This document shows, piece by piece, positions 24,774 through 34,600 of a stretch of DNA of 64,000 nucleotides (within the stretch, counting starts at the first letter, position 1; the number at the start of each line of letters is the position of its first letter). A program made the position numbers and the translations under genes. The stretch is from Pseudonocardia parietis (GTDB taxonomy: Bacteria; Actinomycetota; Actinomycetes; Mycobacteriales; Pseudonocardiaceae), in NCBI RefSeq assembly GCF_017876315.1, contig NZ_JAGINU010000002.1:62001-126000 (forward strand), given 5' to 3'. The notes beneath the pieces were generated by a model. That model was not told the origin of the DNA. It did not search any database and saw only the letters and a program-made list of their open reading frames with translations.

Positions 24774-27400
24774 CCACCGGCCCCGCCACCAACCTCGCCC
24801 CCGATGCCGTCTCTGACGTCGCCACACAGCAGGCGGCAGTGCGCGCCGAGATCGCCGACGCGGCCGGATTCCTGGCTCCGACCTGGCCATTGGCGGACTT
24901 CATCGCGGTCAACCCGTTGTCCGGCCTGCTGGACCGCCCGTTCGCCGACGCGGCCACCACCGCCGCGGATCTGCTCGGAGCACGAGTCACCCCAGACGAG
25001 ACCTGGCTACGTGCCGCCTGGCAGCGCGGCCGGATCACCGACGACGACCTGCGCGCCGCGCTGGCCCGCCGCCACCCCACGGCGCTACAGCGGGGCCCGC
25101 TCACTCTCGGCAACCGCGCCTACGACCCGGTCGACCTGCTGGTGGCCGATCTGCACCAGGGCATCGCGTGTCCACCGCCGCGCCGTCAGGCACGCACCGC
25201 GGCCGAAGCACTGGCCCCGGAGGTGGCCGCCCTGCTCAACACCCACACGATCCAGTGGTGCGCGGCCTACCTGGACGAAGGCCAGTCCACCTGGCGGATG
25301 CCGGGTCGTGACCGCGGCTTCTACTCGGCGTGGCGGGCGCTGGCCGCCCATGACGGAACCTTGCCGCGGCCGGTGCGGGCGCGGCTGCGGCACCTGCCCG
25401 AACGCGCCGAGCACACCATCCTGGACGCGCTGGCCGCGCTCGGTGTCCCGGACGACCAGCGGACCCGCTACCTGCAGGCCCACCTGGCCTGCTTGCCCGG
25501 CTTCGCCGCCCACGTCCGGTGGCGCGGCGAGCGGCCCGACAGCGGCATCGACCTCGTCGACTACCTCGCGTTGCGGTTGGCCGTCGAAGCCGCCGCGCTC
25601 GCCGGCTCCCACGCTCCCGGCACAGCGTGGTCCTGGGCCTCCGCGAGCCGGTTCGACACCCGGCAGGCCACCGTCGACCCGCACGACCGGGCCTACCACC
25701 TGTTGGGAGCGCTGGAAGTCACCGACACCGATGCCGCCCAACGGAGCGAGCTGGTGGAGCTGCTCGACCAGCTGCCGATCCAGCAGCGGGCGCTGGTCTG
25801 GCTGGACGCCTACGAGGACCACTACCGGAGCCGGCTGCTGCTGCGCATCCTCGGCCGGCCCCAGCCCGAACTGCCCGAAGCCCCACCGCGGGCGCAGGTG
25901 GTGTGCTGCATCGATCCCCGCTCCGAAGGACTGCGCCGCCACCTGGAGGTCCTCGGCAGCTACCAGACCCTGGGCTTCGCCGGTTTCTTCGCCGTCGCCA
26001 TGCGCTACCGCGACCTCGCCGGGGGTGCCGCTCGCACCCAGTGTCCCGGCCCGATCACGCCTCGCCACACCCTCACCGAGCACCCCGCCCCTGGTCGGCG
26101 GCGCGCGGCCGAGCGGTCACTGGCCGGCCGCAGGGTGCTCGCCGCCGCCGAGCACTCCCTGCACGCCGCCAAGGACGACCTGCTGGCGCCGTTCGCCCTC
26201 GCCGAAGCCGCCGGCTGGCTGGCCGGGCCGCTGGCCGCGGCCAAGACCTTCACTCCCCGTGCCGCCGGCGCCACAGGCGCGTGGTGGGCCCGCCGCATCA
26301 CGCCCGAGCCGCAGACCGAGATCTCCATCGCCGAGGCGCTCACCCCCGAGGAGCGTGCCGCGACCGCCGAAACCATCCTGACGTTGATGGGCCTGACCCG
26401 CGGGTTCGCGCGGCTGGTCGTGTTCTGCGGGCACCGCGCCCACACCGACAACAACCCCTACCAGGCCGCGCTGGACTGCGGCGCCTGCGGGGGACATCCC
26501 GGAGGTCCCAACGCCCGCACGGCCGCCGCCCTGCTCAACGATCCGCAGGTCCGCCGTCACCTGGCCGACCGCGGCATCACCGTTCCCGACGACACCTGGT
26601 TCGTCCCGGCCGAACACGACACCACCACCGACACCGTACGCCTGCTGGACACCCACCTCCTGCCCGCCACCCACCGCCGCGACGCTGACAGACTCACCGC
26701 CGACCTCCGCACGGCCGGCACCCGGCTGGCCGCCGAACGCTGCGCCATCCTGCCGGGCGCACCCACCCGGCCCCGCCCGCGGCACGCGGCGCGCCACACC
26801 CGCGCCCGGGCCCGTGACTGGGCCCAGGTCTTCCCGGAATGGGGTCTCGCCGACAACGCCGCCTTCCTCATCGCGCCCCGCGCCCTCACCCGCGGCATCG
26901 ACCTGCACAGCCGCGTGTTCCTCCACGACTACGATCCCGACCTCGACCCGACCGGCACCGTCCTGGAAACAATCCTCACCGCGCCGCTCGTCGTCGCACA
27001 CTGGATCAACAGCCAGTACTACTTCGCCACCGTCGACCCGCAGTCCTTCGGCGCCGGCAGCAAAACCCTGCACAACGTCACCGGTGGGGGCCTGGGCGTC
27101 ATGACCGGCCACACCAGTGACCTCCAGCCCGGCCTGCCCTGGCAGTCCCTCACCGACGGCCACCACGCCCGACATGAACCGCAACGCCTGCTCGCCATCG
27201 TGCAGGCACCCCTGCCCAGGCTGGACACCCTCATCGCCCGCCACACAATGCTGCACCACATGTTCAGCCACGACTGGATTGGACTCGCCGCACGGGAACA
27301 GCCCGACGACCCGTGGCACCGCTACACCCCCACCGGGTGGCAGCCCTGGCACCCCAGCACCGACACGCCAGCACCGACATCCCGGCAGGCGCTCCCGTGA
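24770..27400 (+). CDS. dabA: DabA (DUF2309) inorganic-carbon transporter subunit
   Basis: This 876-residue protein is a peripheral, zinc-containing, beta-carbonic-anhydrase-like subunit that traps CO2 as bicarbonate with DabB. The predicted zinc ligands are C380 and D382 in VVCCIDPRSEGLRRHLE, H555 in VFCGHRAHTDNN and C570 in LDCGACGGHPGG. Spacing (2 and 15 residues) matches the ligands known from Halothiobacillus DabA. Other family blocks are ADFIAVNPLSG near the start and FNVTGGGLGVMTGH-like HNVTGGGLGVMTGHTSDLQP late. GGAGGG precedes ATG 24770. It is the best-supported functional marker of this island. Confidence 0.95.
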   Translation: MTTGPATNLAPDAVSDVATQQAAVRAEIADAAGFLAPTWPLADFIAVNPLSGLLDRPFADAATTAADLLGARVTPDETWLRAAWQRGRITDDDLRAALARRHPTALQRGPLTLGNRAYDPVDLLVADLHQGIACPPPRRQARTAAEALAPEVAALLNTHTIQWCAAYLDEGQSTWRMPGRDRGFYSAWRALAAHDGTLPRPVRARLRHLPERAEHTILDALAALGVPDDQRTRYLQAHLACLPGFAAHVRWRGERPDSGIDLVDYLALRLAVEAAALAGSHAPGTAWSWASASRFDTRQATVDPHDRAYHLLGALEVTDTDAAQRSELVELLDQLPIQQRALVWLDAYEDHYRSRLLLRILGRPQPELPEAPPRAQVVCCIDPRSEGLRRHLEVLGSYQTLGFAGFFAVAMRYRDLAGGAARTQCPGPITPRHTLTEHPAPGRRRAAERSLAGRRVLAAAEHSLHAAKDDLLAPFALAEAAGWLAGPLAAAKTFTPRAAGATGAWWARRITPEPQTEISIAEALTPEERAATAETILTLMGLTRGFARLVVFCGHRAHTDNNPYQAALDCGACGGHPGGPNARTAAALLNDPQVRRHLADRGITVPDDTWFVPAEHDTTTDTVRLLDTHLLPATHRRDADRLTADLRTAGTRLAAERCAILPGAPTRPRPRHAARHTRARARDWAQVFPEWGLADNAAFLIAPRALTRGIDLHSRVFLHDYDPDLDPTGTVLETILTAPLVVAHWINSQYYFATVDPQSFGAGSKTLHNVTGGGLGVMTGHTSDLQPGLPWQSLTDGHHARHEPQRLLAIVQAPLPRLDTLIARHTMLHHMFSHDWIGLAAREQPDDPWHRYTPTGWQPWHPSTDTPAPTSRQALP

Positions 27401-27491
27401 CCGCTCCACACCACCCGATGGCGGCGTCCCACCCGGAACGACCTGTCCTAACTCCCCACGTAACAGAGCCGCTTGGAAAGAGAGGTACCCG

Positions 27492-28091
27492 ATGAGCGCG
27501 CTTCTACTGATCTCAAGTGTGGACCACGCCGAGGTCGCCGTCGAGCAGGCGAGCGACTACCTGGTCCACCACCGGCGCTACGGCGGCGATCCAGCTCAGC
27601 GGGACGCCCTGCTCGGGATTTGGATCCGCCGCGAGCTTGACGCGGACCTGCCCACGTTGTTCCCGTGCGGCGAGCATGTGCAGACCTGCGGATGCGCCGT
27701 CGGGGACCCCACGGAAGGGCGCCCGCCAGCAGTGCCGGTGGGGATCCGGACCTCCTCCTCGGTGTCCGGGCTGTGGTCGCTGTGCTGGCTGGACGGTTCC
27801 GCCCTGCGCGAGGCACACAACCCCCACCAGCGACGGCGCCTGATCCTCGATGTCCTGGTGCAAGGCGCGGCGCCCGCAGCGAGCCTGCCGGGAGCGTTCT
27901 TTCCGGTCTTCGCGCACACCGACTCCCGCGACACCGTCCACGCCACCCTGACCGAACTCGGCAGCCGCTACCCGCGCCTGGTCGCGACCCACTGGTACAT
28001 CGATGACCCAGAGCAGGGCATCAGTGGACCGTGCGGCACGACCAGCGCCGGATGCCGGCTCGCACGCGGCACCGCCACGACTCGCCCCTAG
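27492..28091 (+). CDS. Hypothetical Cys-containing protein after dabA
   Basis: The 199-residue protein starts at ATG 27492 after GAGAGG. It has a predicted alpha/beta N-terminus (ALLLISSVDHAEVAVEQASD) and a compact Cys/His cluster PCGEHVQTCGCAVGD that could bind a metal. A further Cys pair lies near the C-terminus (GPCGTTSAGC). I recognise no family. It lies 91 bp after dabA and 41 bp before icd, so it is probably in the same transcript. Confidence 0.65.
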   Translation: MSALLLISSVDHAEVAVEQASDYLVHHRRYGGDPAQRDALLGIWIRRELDADLPTLFPCGEHVQTCGCAVGDPTEGRPPAVPVGIRTSSSVSGLWSLCWLDGSALREAHNPHQRRRLILDVLVQGAAPAASLPGAFFPVFAHTDSRDTVHATLTELGSRYPRLVATHWYIDDPEQGISGPCGTTSAGCRLARGTATTRP

Positions 28092-28132
28092 CCCATCCAG
28101 CGTCCCGTCACGTCCTCGGTCTCAGGAGCAGC

Positions 28133-29578
28133 ATGACCACGCATTCCACATCCGCACCGATCACCGTCGCCCACGGAGACGGAATCGGTCCGGAAATCAT
28201 GGAAGCCACCCTTTCGGTGCTCAACGCCGCAGGCGCGGCCCTTGACATCGACACGATCACCATCGGAGAGTCGGTCTATCAGGCTGGCAACCCCGCCGGC
28301 GTCACTCCCGAGGCGCTCGAGTCGATCCGCCGCACGGGTGTGTTCCTCAAGGCGCCCATCACCACCCCGCAAGGCGGAGGGTTCAAGAGCCTCAACGTCA
28401 CCGTGCGCAAGACGTTCGGTCTCTATGCCAACGTCCGGCCATGCGTCGCCTACGCACCGTTCGTCGCCACCAAGCACCCTGGCATGGACGTCGTCATCGT
28501 TCGGGAGAACGAAGAGGACCTCTACGCCGGCATCGAGCACCGCCAGACCGACGAGGTCGTGCAGTGCCTCAAGCTCATCTCCCGGCAGGGATGCGAGCGG
28601 GTAATTCGCTACGCCTTCGAGTACGCCACAGCCTATCGGCGAACCAAGGTGACAGCGTTCACCAAGGACAACATCATGAAGATGACCGACGGCCTGTTCC
28701 ACCGGGTGTTCGACGAGGTCGCCGCCGACTACCCCGATATCCAGGCAGAGCATTGGATCGTCGACATCGGTGCGGCCAAGCTCGCCGACACCCCCGAGGC
28801 GTTCGACGTCGTCGTCCTGCCGAACCTCTACGGCGACATCCTCTCCGACGTCGCCGCCCAGATCGCCGGATCTGTCGGCCTCGCCGGAAGCGCGAACATC
28901 GGCGAGCGAGTCGCCATGTTCGAAGCCATCCACGGATCCGCCCCCCGGCGAGCCGGCCAAGACGTTGCGAATCCTTCAGGGCTGCTGCTGGCCGCGGTAC
29001 AGATGCTGGTCCACATCGGACAAGCCGACGTCGCGAGCCGAGTCCACAACGCCTGGCTGCGGACCATCGAAGACGGCATCCACACCTACGACATCTACGA
29101 GCCCGATACCAGCACCTCCAAGGTCGGCACCACGGCGTTCGCGGCATCGGTCATCGACCGTCTCGGCCAAGAACCCACCCGGCTGCCGGCAACGCACTAC
29201 GCCCAGCACAGGCCGATCACCGTCAAGCTCGCGGGCCGATCCGCTGCCGCCAAGACCCAGCTCGGCGTCGACGTGTTCGTCCACAGCCCAGACACCACCC
29301 CAGACGAACTCGCCGCCAAGCTTCGTCCGTTCGCCGCACCCCTGCACCTTGACATGATCTCCAACCGGGGACAGAAGGTCTGGCCAGGCGGCGCGCCCGA
29401 GACCCTGCTCACCGACCACTGGCGATGCCGCTTCCTCGACCCGCGCGGGACCACCACCGCCGCCGAGGTCGTCGCCCTCCAGGCCCGCATGGTCGAGCAC
29501 GGCATCGAACCGATCAAGACCGAAGGACTCTACGCCTTCGACGGCGAACCCGCATTCACCCGAGGCCAGGGCCAATGA
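28133..29578 (+). CDS. icd: Isocitrate dehydrogenase (NADP-type, Thermus/Rickettsia-like)
   Basis: This 481-residue protein of the isocitrate/isopropylmalate dehydrogenase family converts isocitrate to 2-oxoglutarate and CO2, or the reverse. Landmarks are VAHGDGIGPEIMEATL, KSLNVTVRKTFGLYANVRP (substrate loop), VRENEEDLYAGIEHRQT, catalytic K in FTKDNIMKMTDG, NLYGDILSDVAAQIAG and EAIHGSAPRRAGQDVANPSG. A C-terminal extension of about 140 residues (after TRLPATHYAQHRP) is typical of the longer Thermus-type enzyme, unlike the monomeric Icd common in actinobacteria. It overlaps ilvD by ATGA. Confidence 0.9.
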   Translation: MTTHSTSAPITVAHGDGIGPEIMEATLSVLNAAGAALDIDTITIGESVYQAGNPAGVTPEALESIRRTGVFLKAPITTPQGGGFKSLNVTVRKTFGLYANVRPCVAYAPFVATKHPGMDVVIVRENEEDLYAGIEHRQTDEVVQCLKLISRQGCERVIRYAFEYATAYRRTKVTAFTKDNIMKMTDGLFHRVFDEVAADYPDIQAEHWIVDIGAAKLADTPEAFDVVVLPNLYGDILSDVAAQIAGSVGLAGSANIGERVAMFEAIHGSAPRRAGQDVANPSGLLLAAVQMLVHIGQADVASRVHNAWLRTIEDGIHTYDIYEPDTSTSKVGTTAFAASVIDRLGQEPTRLPATHYAQHRPITVKLAGRSAAAKTQLGVDVFVHSPDTTPDELAAKLRPFAAPLHLDMISNRGQKVWPGGAPETLLTDHWRCRFLDPRGTTTAAEVVALQARMVEHGIEPIKTEGLYAFDGEPAFTRGQGQ

Positions 29579-31296
29579 AGGGCCGAGCTGACCAAGCGAA
29601 GCCGGGAGAAGACATGGACCCGCGTCACCGTAGCCGAATCGTCACCGACGGCGTCACCCGAGCACCGGCCCGGGCGATGCTGCGGGCAGTCGGGTTCGCC
29701 GACGAGGACTTCACCCGGCCGCAGATCGGTGTGGCCGCGGCCGCCAACGACCTCACACCCTGCAACATCGCCCTGGACCGCCTGGCAGGCGCGACGGCCG
29801 ACGGGGTCAGGAAGGCGGGCGGGGTGGCGATGCGGTTCTCGACCATCGCCATGTCCGATGGGATCGCCATGGGGCACCGCGGCATGCGCGCGTCCCTTCC
29901 CAGCCGGGACCTCATCGCAGACTCGGTCGAGTGTGTCATGGAGGCCGAACAACTCGACGCGATGGTCACCATCGCCGGCTGCGACAAGAGCCTTCCCGGG
30001 ATGCTCATGGCCGCCGCACGCCTCAACGTACCCACGGCGTTCTTGTACGGCGGCTCCTCCCTCCCCGGGAGCTGGCAGGGTCGGCCGGTGACGATCCAGG
30101 ACGTGTTCGAGGCCGTCGGCGCGCAGGCAAGCGGCCTGCTCAGCACCGACGACCTCGACGAGCTGGAGCGCGCCGCGTGCCCAGGAGCCGGATCGTGCGC
30201 CGGCATGTACACCGCCAACACGATCGCCGCCGAAGCCGAAGCCCTCGGTATCGCACTGCCCGGCTCGGCATCCGCCCCCGCCATCGACCCCACACGCCCC
30301 GGCATCGCCCACGACACCGGAGCGGCCGCCGTCGCCGCCCTGCGCGCCGGGATCCGCCCACGCGACATCCTCACCCGCGAAGCCTTCGAGAACGCCATCA
30401 CCGTGGTCATGGCCCTGGGCGGGTCGACCAACGCCGCGCTGCACCTACCCGCCATCGCCCACGAAGCCGGCGTCCGCCTGACCCTCGACGACTTCGACCG
30501 GATCAGCCGACACACCCCCCACATCGCCGATCTCCGTCCCGGTGGGCGCCACGTCATGGCCGACCTGCACCAGGTCGGTGGCGTGCCCGCAGTGCTCGCC
30601 GCGCTGCTGGACGCCGGACTGCTCCACGGCGACTGCCTGACCGTGACCGGAGCCACCCTGGCCGAGAACCTCGCCGAACTCGCAGCCCCGAAACCCGACG
30701 GTACGGTCCTCCGAACGCCAGATGACCCGCTCCGCCCCGACGGCGGCCTGGCCATCCTCCGCGGGGCACTCGCCCCCAGCGGCGCGGTGGTCAAGATGGC
30801 CGGCCTGACCGTCGACCGCTTCCACGGCACAGCCCGGGTCTTCGACAACGAAGACGCCGCCATGGGCTACGTCTCAGGCGGTCGCCTCACCGCAGGCGAG
30901 GTGATCGTGATCCGGTACGAAGGCCCACGCGGCGGACCGGGAATGCCGGAGATGCTCGCCGTCACCGCCGCTGTCCGCGGCACCGGCCTGGGTGACCAGG
31001 TGGCGCTGGTCACTGACGGCCGCTTCTCCGGCGCCACCACCGGCCTCTGCGTCGGCCACGTCGCCCCCGAGGCCGCTGCCGGCGGGCCGCTGGCGCTGGT
31101 CGCCGACGGCGACCCGATCATGATCGACATCCCGGCACGCACCATCGATCTCGACGTCAACCCTGCCGAACTCGAACGACGCCGTCACCGCTGGCACCCA
31201 CCCCCTGCCCCGACCGGCAACGGCTTCCTAGCCAAGTACAGCCGCCTCGTCGGCTGCGCCTCGCAGGGGGCGCTCGTCGGCGCCACCCCACGATGA
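29575..31296 (+). CDS. ilvD: Dihydroxy-acid dehydratase
   Basis: The 573-residue IlvD dehydrates 2,3-dihydroxy-isovalerate and -methylvalerate in Val/Ile biosynthesis. Fe-S cluster cysteines are C63 (DLTPCNIA), C136 (AGCDKSLPG) and C208 (GAGSCAGMYTANT). Mg ligands are D95 (AMSDGIAMGHRGM), D137 and K138; K138 matches the lysine found carbamylated in crystal structures of this family. ATG 29575 overlaps the icd stop; ATG 29614, with GGGAGAAG upstream, is the alternative and gives a more usual N-terminus (MDPRHRSRIVTDGVTRAPAR). Fusion-free full length; likely functional. Confidence 0.93.
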   Translation: MKGRADQAKPGEDMDPRHRSRIVTDGVTRAPARAMLRAVGFADEDFTRPQIGVAAAANDLTPCNIALDRLAGATADGVRKAGGVAMRFSTIAMSDGIAMGHRGMRASLPSRDLIADSVECVMEAEQLDAMVTIAGCDKSLPGMLMAAARLNVPTAFLYGGSSLPGSWQGRPVTIQDVFEAVGAQASGLLSTDDLDELERAACPGAGSCAGMYTANTIAAEAEALGIALPGSASAPAIDPTRPGIAHDTGAAAVAALRAGIRPRDILTREAFENAITVVMALGGSTNAALHLPAIAHEAGVRLTLDDFDRISRHTPHIADLRPGGRHVMADLHQVGGVPAVLAALLDAGLLHGDCLTVTGATLAENLAELAAPKPDGTVLRTPDDPLRPDGGLAILRGALAPSGAVVKMAGLTVDRFHGTARVFDNEDAAMGYVSGGRLTAGEVIVIRYEGPRGGPGMPEMLAVTAAVRGTGLGDQVALVTDGRFSGATTGLCVGHVAPEAAAGGPLALVADGDPIMIDIPARTIDLDVNPAELERRRHRWHPPPAPTGNGFLAKYSRLVGCASQGALVGATPR

Positions 31297-31535
31297 GCAG
31301 CCCCACCCGACGCAAACACCATCATGTCACGCGAGCGATCCGGCTTTTCTCCCATCGCCGTGCCGGCGGCACGGCCTGCGGGGCGCATCGGCGGTGCCGC
31401 CAGCGCCGACCGCCCTGTCGAAGGAATCACCGCCACGACCGGACCCTGCATCCGCCGGGCCATCGACGTCCACCAAGCGGTCACGACCCACGCCTGCCGG
31501 GCCGCACACACCAACCCCCGCGAAGGAGCCGCACT

Positions 31536-32321
31536 GTGTTGGACGGCAAGCACATCCTGGTGACCGGGGTCGTCACCACCGACAGCATCGCCTTCGCCGT
31601 CGCCCGCCGCGCCCAACAACTCGGCGCCGAGGTGCTGCTCACCGGGCTCCCCCGCGATCTCGATCGGGCCCGTGCGGCGGCAGCGCAGCTCACCGGCGAC
31701 ATCGACGTCATCCCCTTCGACGCCACTGCCTCCCACGACACCGCCCGGCTCACCGCAACGATCGCTGAGCGGTGGGAGAGACTCGACGGCGCCCTGCACG
31801 CCATCGCCTTCGCACCCGCCGACGCCCTGGAAGGCCCCCTACTCAACGCCCGCCCCGAAGGGATCGGACTGGCGTTCCAGACCAGCACCGTATCCCTCGC
31901 CGCGCTCGCCGCGGCGGTGAACCGGCTCGCCCCACCCTCCGGCGCCAGCCTGGTCGGGCTCGACTTCGACGCCAGCGCCGCGTGGCCGGTCTACAACTGG
32001 ATGGGCGTCTGCAAAGCCGGACTGGAGTCGCTCAACCGGTACCTCGCACGCGACCTCGGGCCTGCCGGAATCCGGGTCAACCTCGTCGCGGCCGGGCCGA
32101 TCCATACCCGGGCGGCCACCGGCATCCCCGGCTTCGAAGCCCTGCTCGACGCCTGGGCAACCCGTTCGCCCTTGCGGTGGGACCCAGCCGACTCGACCCC
32201 GGTGGCCGACGCCGTCTGCTTCCTGTTCTCCGACCTCGCCCGCGCTATCACCGGCGAGATCCTCCACGTCGACGGCGGCTACCACGCCATGGCCGCGCCC
32301 CTGCGCCAACAGGGATCATGA
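31536..32321 (+). CDS. fabI: Enoyl-ACP reductase, InhA/FabI type
   Basis: The 261-residue SDR-family protein reduces enoyl-ACP with NADH at the end of fatty-acid elongation. The active-site signature Y153-x-x-M156-x-x-x-K160 (YNWMGVCKAGLESL) is the InhA form. The cofactor region is ILVTGVVTTDSIAFAVARRA, with the InhA-like loop instead of GxxxGxG. C-terminal blocks are RVNLVAAGPIHTRAATGIPG and GEILHVDGGYHAM. GTG 31536 has GAAGGAG upstream. The preceding gap (31297-31535) shows no gene. As a core enzyme and known drug target it is probably a second copy. Confidence 0.92.
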   Translation: MLDGKHILVTGVVTTDSIAFAVARRAQQLGAEVLLTGLPRDLDRARAAAAQLTGDIDVIPFDATASHDTARLTATIAERWERLDGALHAIAFAPADALEGPLLNARPEGIGLAFQTSTVSLAALAAAVNRLAPPSGASLVGLDFDASAAWPVYNWMGVCKAGLESLNRYLARDLGPAGIRVNLVAAGPIHTRAATGIPGFEALLDAWATRSPLRWDPADSTPVADAVCFLFSDLARAITGEILHVDGGYHAMAAPLRQQGS

Positions 32322-32953
32322 TGGGCCACGAGGACATCCAACACCTCCACACTGATCAGGGCAGGTGCCCTGGCGCAGACTGGGCAAGATCTCGGCTGGT
32401 TGACCCGGTGGGCGCTCCATGACCCGACCTAGCCGACTCATCCTGGTCACCGGCACCGGCACCGAGGTCGGCAAGACCTGGGTGACCGCCGCCTTGTCGC
32501 GACGATTGCGAGCATTTGGCATCGAGGTCGCGGCCCGCAAACCGGCGCAGTCGTTCACACCCGGTGATACCGCGACCGACGCCGCCGTGCTCGGCGAGGC
32601 AACTGACACGCCCGCCGACACGGTGTGCCCGCCACACCGGTGGTACCCGGTACCCCTCGCGCCACCGATGGCCGCCGACACCCTACAACTGGCTCCGATC
32701 CTGCTCGACGACCTCGTCGCCGAACTCGACTGGCCCTCAGACGTCGCCATCGGCTTCGTCGAGGGCGCAGGCGGGCTGTGCTCACCAATCGCCCATGACG
32801 GCGACACCCTCTCACTGGCGCAGCGGGTGAGACCGGACCTCGTGCTACTGGTCACCGAGCCTGTCCTAGGAGTTGTGTCCCAGGTGCGCCTCGCCGCGCG
32901 AGCCCTCACCGGACACGAGGTGCTAGTGGCCGAGTTCGTTAGTTCGTCGGGGG

Positions 32954-34144
32954 TCATGCGGCGGTAGTGAGGGTGCTGGGCTGCTCTGGCGGGCCGATCC
33001 GGTCGAGTAGGGCGCGGAGATCGCGGCGGGTGAAGGTCCAGTCGAAGGGTGTCGCGGCGCGGTTGTAGCGGTCTTGGAAGGCCAGGATGCGCTCGGCGAG
33101 GGCGTCGAGGTCGGCGAAGTCGACCGGGCTGATAGCTTTGCGTTGCAGGATCGAGAAGTAGATTTCGACCTGGTTGAGCCAGGAGGCGTGGATCGGTAGG
33201 TGGACCAGTGTCGCGCTCGGCCAGGTTGTGTTCATGCGGTCGATCGAGGCCTGTCCGGCGTGGCTGGAGCCGTTGTCCACGACCCAGAACACCCGCCGTG
33301 CCGAGGCGTAGGGCTCGCAGCTCATGACGTGTGTGACCAGGTCGGTGAACGGTTCGATCCCGGTCTTCGGGGCGATGGTGCCCATGACTCGGGCGTGGTG
33401 GATGTCGTAGGCGGCGAAGTAGGCCAGGGTCCCGCCGCGGCGGTATTCGAACTCGACCTGGCGGGTCCGGCCCGGCCCGGCGGGCCGGCCGGGGTGGCGG
33501 CGACGCAGGGCTTGGAGCTGGGACTTCTCATCGGCGCTGATCACGTAGTCGTCCGGGCCCAGCGGTGCACCGTTCCAGGTGCGGGCGTAGAGGTCCAGGA
33601 CCCGGGCGGCCTTGGTCTCGAAGTTCGGGTCGCGGGGGAAGATCCAGGAGCGGTGCTGCCAGGGTTTGATCACCGCACGGGTCAGCGCCCGACGCACTGT
33701 GGACGCCGAGATCGTCTCGGCGATACCGCGGGTGACCGCTTCGGTGGCCAGTTCGGTGCTGCTCCAGCGCGAGAGCGGTATCCCGGTCTCCGCGGGCAGG
33801 GTGCAGGCCAGCGCGGTGATCGCCGCGCTCTGCACGGCGGTGAACCGGCGCGGTCGCCCGGTGCGGGGCCGATCGGCGAGACCGTCGAGGCGCTCGGTGG
33901 CGAACTGTCGTCGCCACCTGCGCGCGGTGTCGACACACACTCTGAGTTCGACGGCGATCGCGGCGTTGGTCGCACCGGCCGCGGCAGCGAGCACGATCCG
34001 GGCCCGCAGCCGGTCGCGGTGCTCGGTGCGCCCGCTGCGCGCCCGCGCGGTCAACACCGCCTCCTCCGCCGCGGTGAGCACGATGATGAACGGGCTGGTG
34101 ACCGGCACACCCGGGTTGTCGACCCCGACCACGATTTCGGCCAC
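32954..34144 (-). CDS. IS630-family transposase
   Basis: The 396-residue protein has an N-terminal HTH (ATNAAIAVELRVCVDTARRW; HTH_29/HTH_32 type) and a DDE_3 catalytic domain with D in YVISADEKSQLQAL, D in FWVVDNGSSHAG and E in SWLNQVEIYFSILQRKA. RRHPGRPAGPGRTRQVEFEY is the usual spacer. It appears intact. Start ATG 34144 is at the expected N-terminus. Confidence 0.93.
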   Translation of the reverse strand: MAEIVVGVDNPGVPVTSPFIIVLTAAEEAVLTARARSGRTEHRDRLRARIVLAAAAGATNAAIAVELRVCVDTARRWRRQFATERLDGLADRPRTGRPRRFTAVQSAAITALACTLPAETGIPLSRWSSTELATEAVTRGIAETISASTVRRALTRAVIKPWQHRSWIFPRDPNFETKAARVLDLYARTWNGAPLGPDDYVISADEKSQLQALRRRHPGRPAGPGRTRQVEFEYRRGGTLAYFAAYDIHHARVMGTIAPKTGIEPFTDLVTHVMSCEPYASARRVFWVVDNGSSHAGQASIDRMNTTWPSATLVHLPIHASWLNQVEIYFSILQRKAISPVDFADLDALAERILAFQDRYNRAATPFDWTFTRRDLRALLDRIGPPEQPSTLTTAA

Positions 34145-34231
34145 CGCGACACGCCGTGATCACCCGTAACAGCGGCCGACGGTCGATCGCGAGGGCCGGG
34201 CAACGCCGACCAGGGCTGTCACGATGGGCAA

Positions 34232-34585
34232 GTGGCGCCCCGTTTCCCCGAGTCGACCAAGACCTCCGTGCGGCAACGGTTACGCGCTCGGGCCCGTGAG
34301 CGTTGGCCCCAGATCACCGAACTGCACATGCGTCACCACGGCGTGTTCACCTACATCGGGGCCAGCACCGAGACCGAGATCCTGCCGCTGTGTCGGCTGC
34401 GCTACGTCGGATCGGCCCATGACTGGCAGGTCGCGATCTACCGGGCCAGCCACGACGACTACGCCGAGTCGATTTTCCCCGACGGGCTCCCGTTCGGGAC
34501 CTGCCAGGACGCACTCGACCTCGCCTGCGGCCTCTACCTCAACGACCCCACCGCCTGGCACGACCTCAGACCCCCGACGAACTAA
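34232..34585 (+). CDS. IS630 passenger protein, hypothetical
   Basis: The 117-residue frame lies wholly inside the IS630-type element, divergent from the transposase, and ends 13 bp before the right end. The protein (FPESTKTSVRQRLRARARER; HGVFTYIGASTETEILPLCR; HDDYAESIFPDGLPFGTCQD) resembles small companion proteins I associate with IS630-type transposases of actinobacteria. No catalytic or DNA-binding motif is visible. Confidence 0.7.
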   Translation: MAPRFPESTKTSVRQRLRARARERWPQITELHMRHHGVFTYIGASTETEILPLCRLRYVGSAHDWQVAIYRASHDDYAESIFPDGLPFGTCQDALDLACGLYLNDPTAWHDLRPPTN

Positions 34586-34600
34586 CGACCGGAACCACTA

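Larger units (their letters stand above)
32926..34598 (-). mobile_element. IS630-family element with passenger gene
   Basis: The 1673-bp element has related terminal repeats (GTGGCCGAGTTCGTTAGTTC at the left; GTGGTTCCGGTCGTTAGTTC read inward from the right) and is flanked by TA (32924-32925, 34599-34600), the IS630/mariner target duplication. It carries a minus-strand transposase and a plus-strand passenger gene. Confidence 0.9.
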
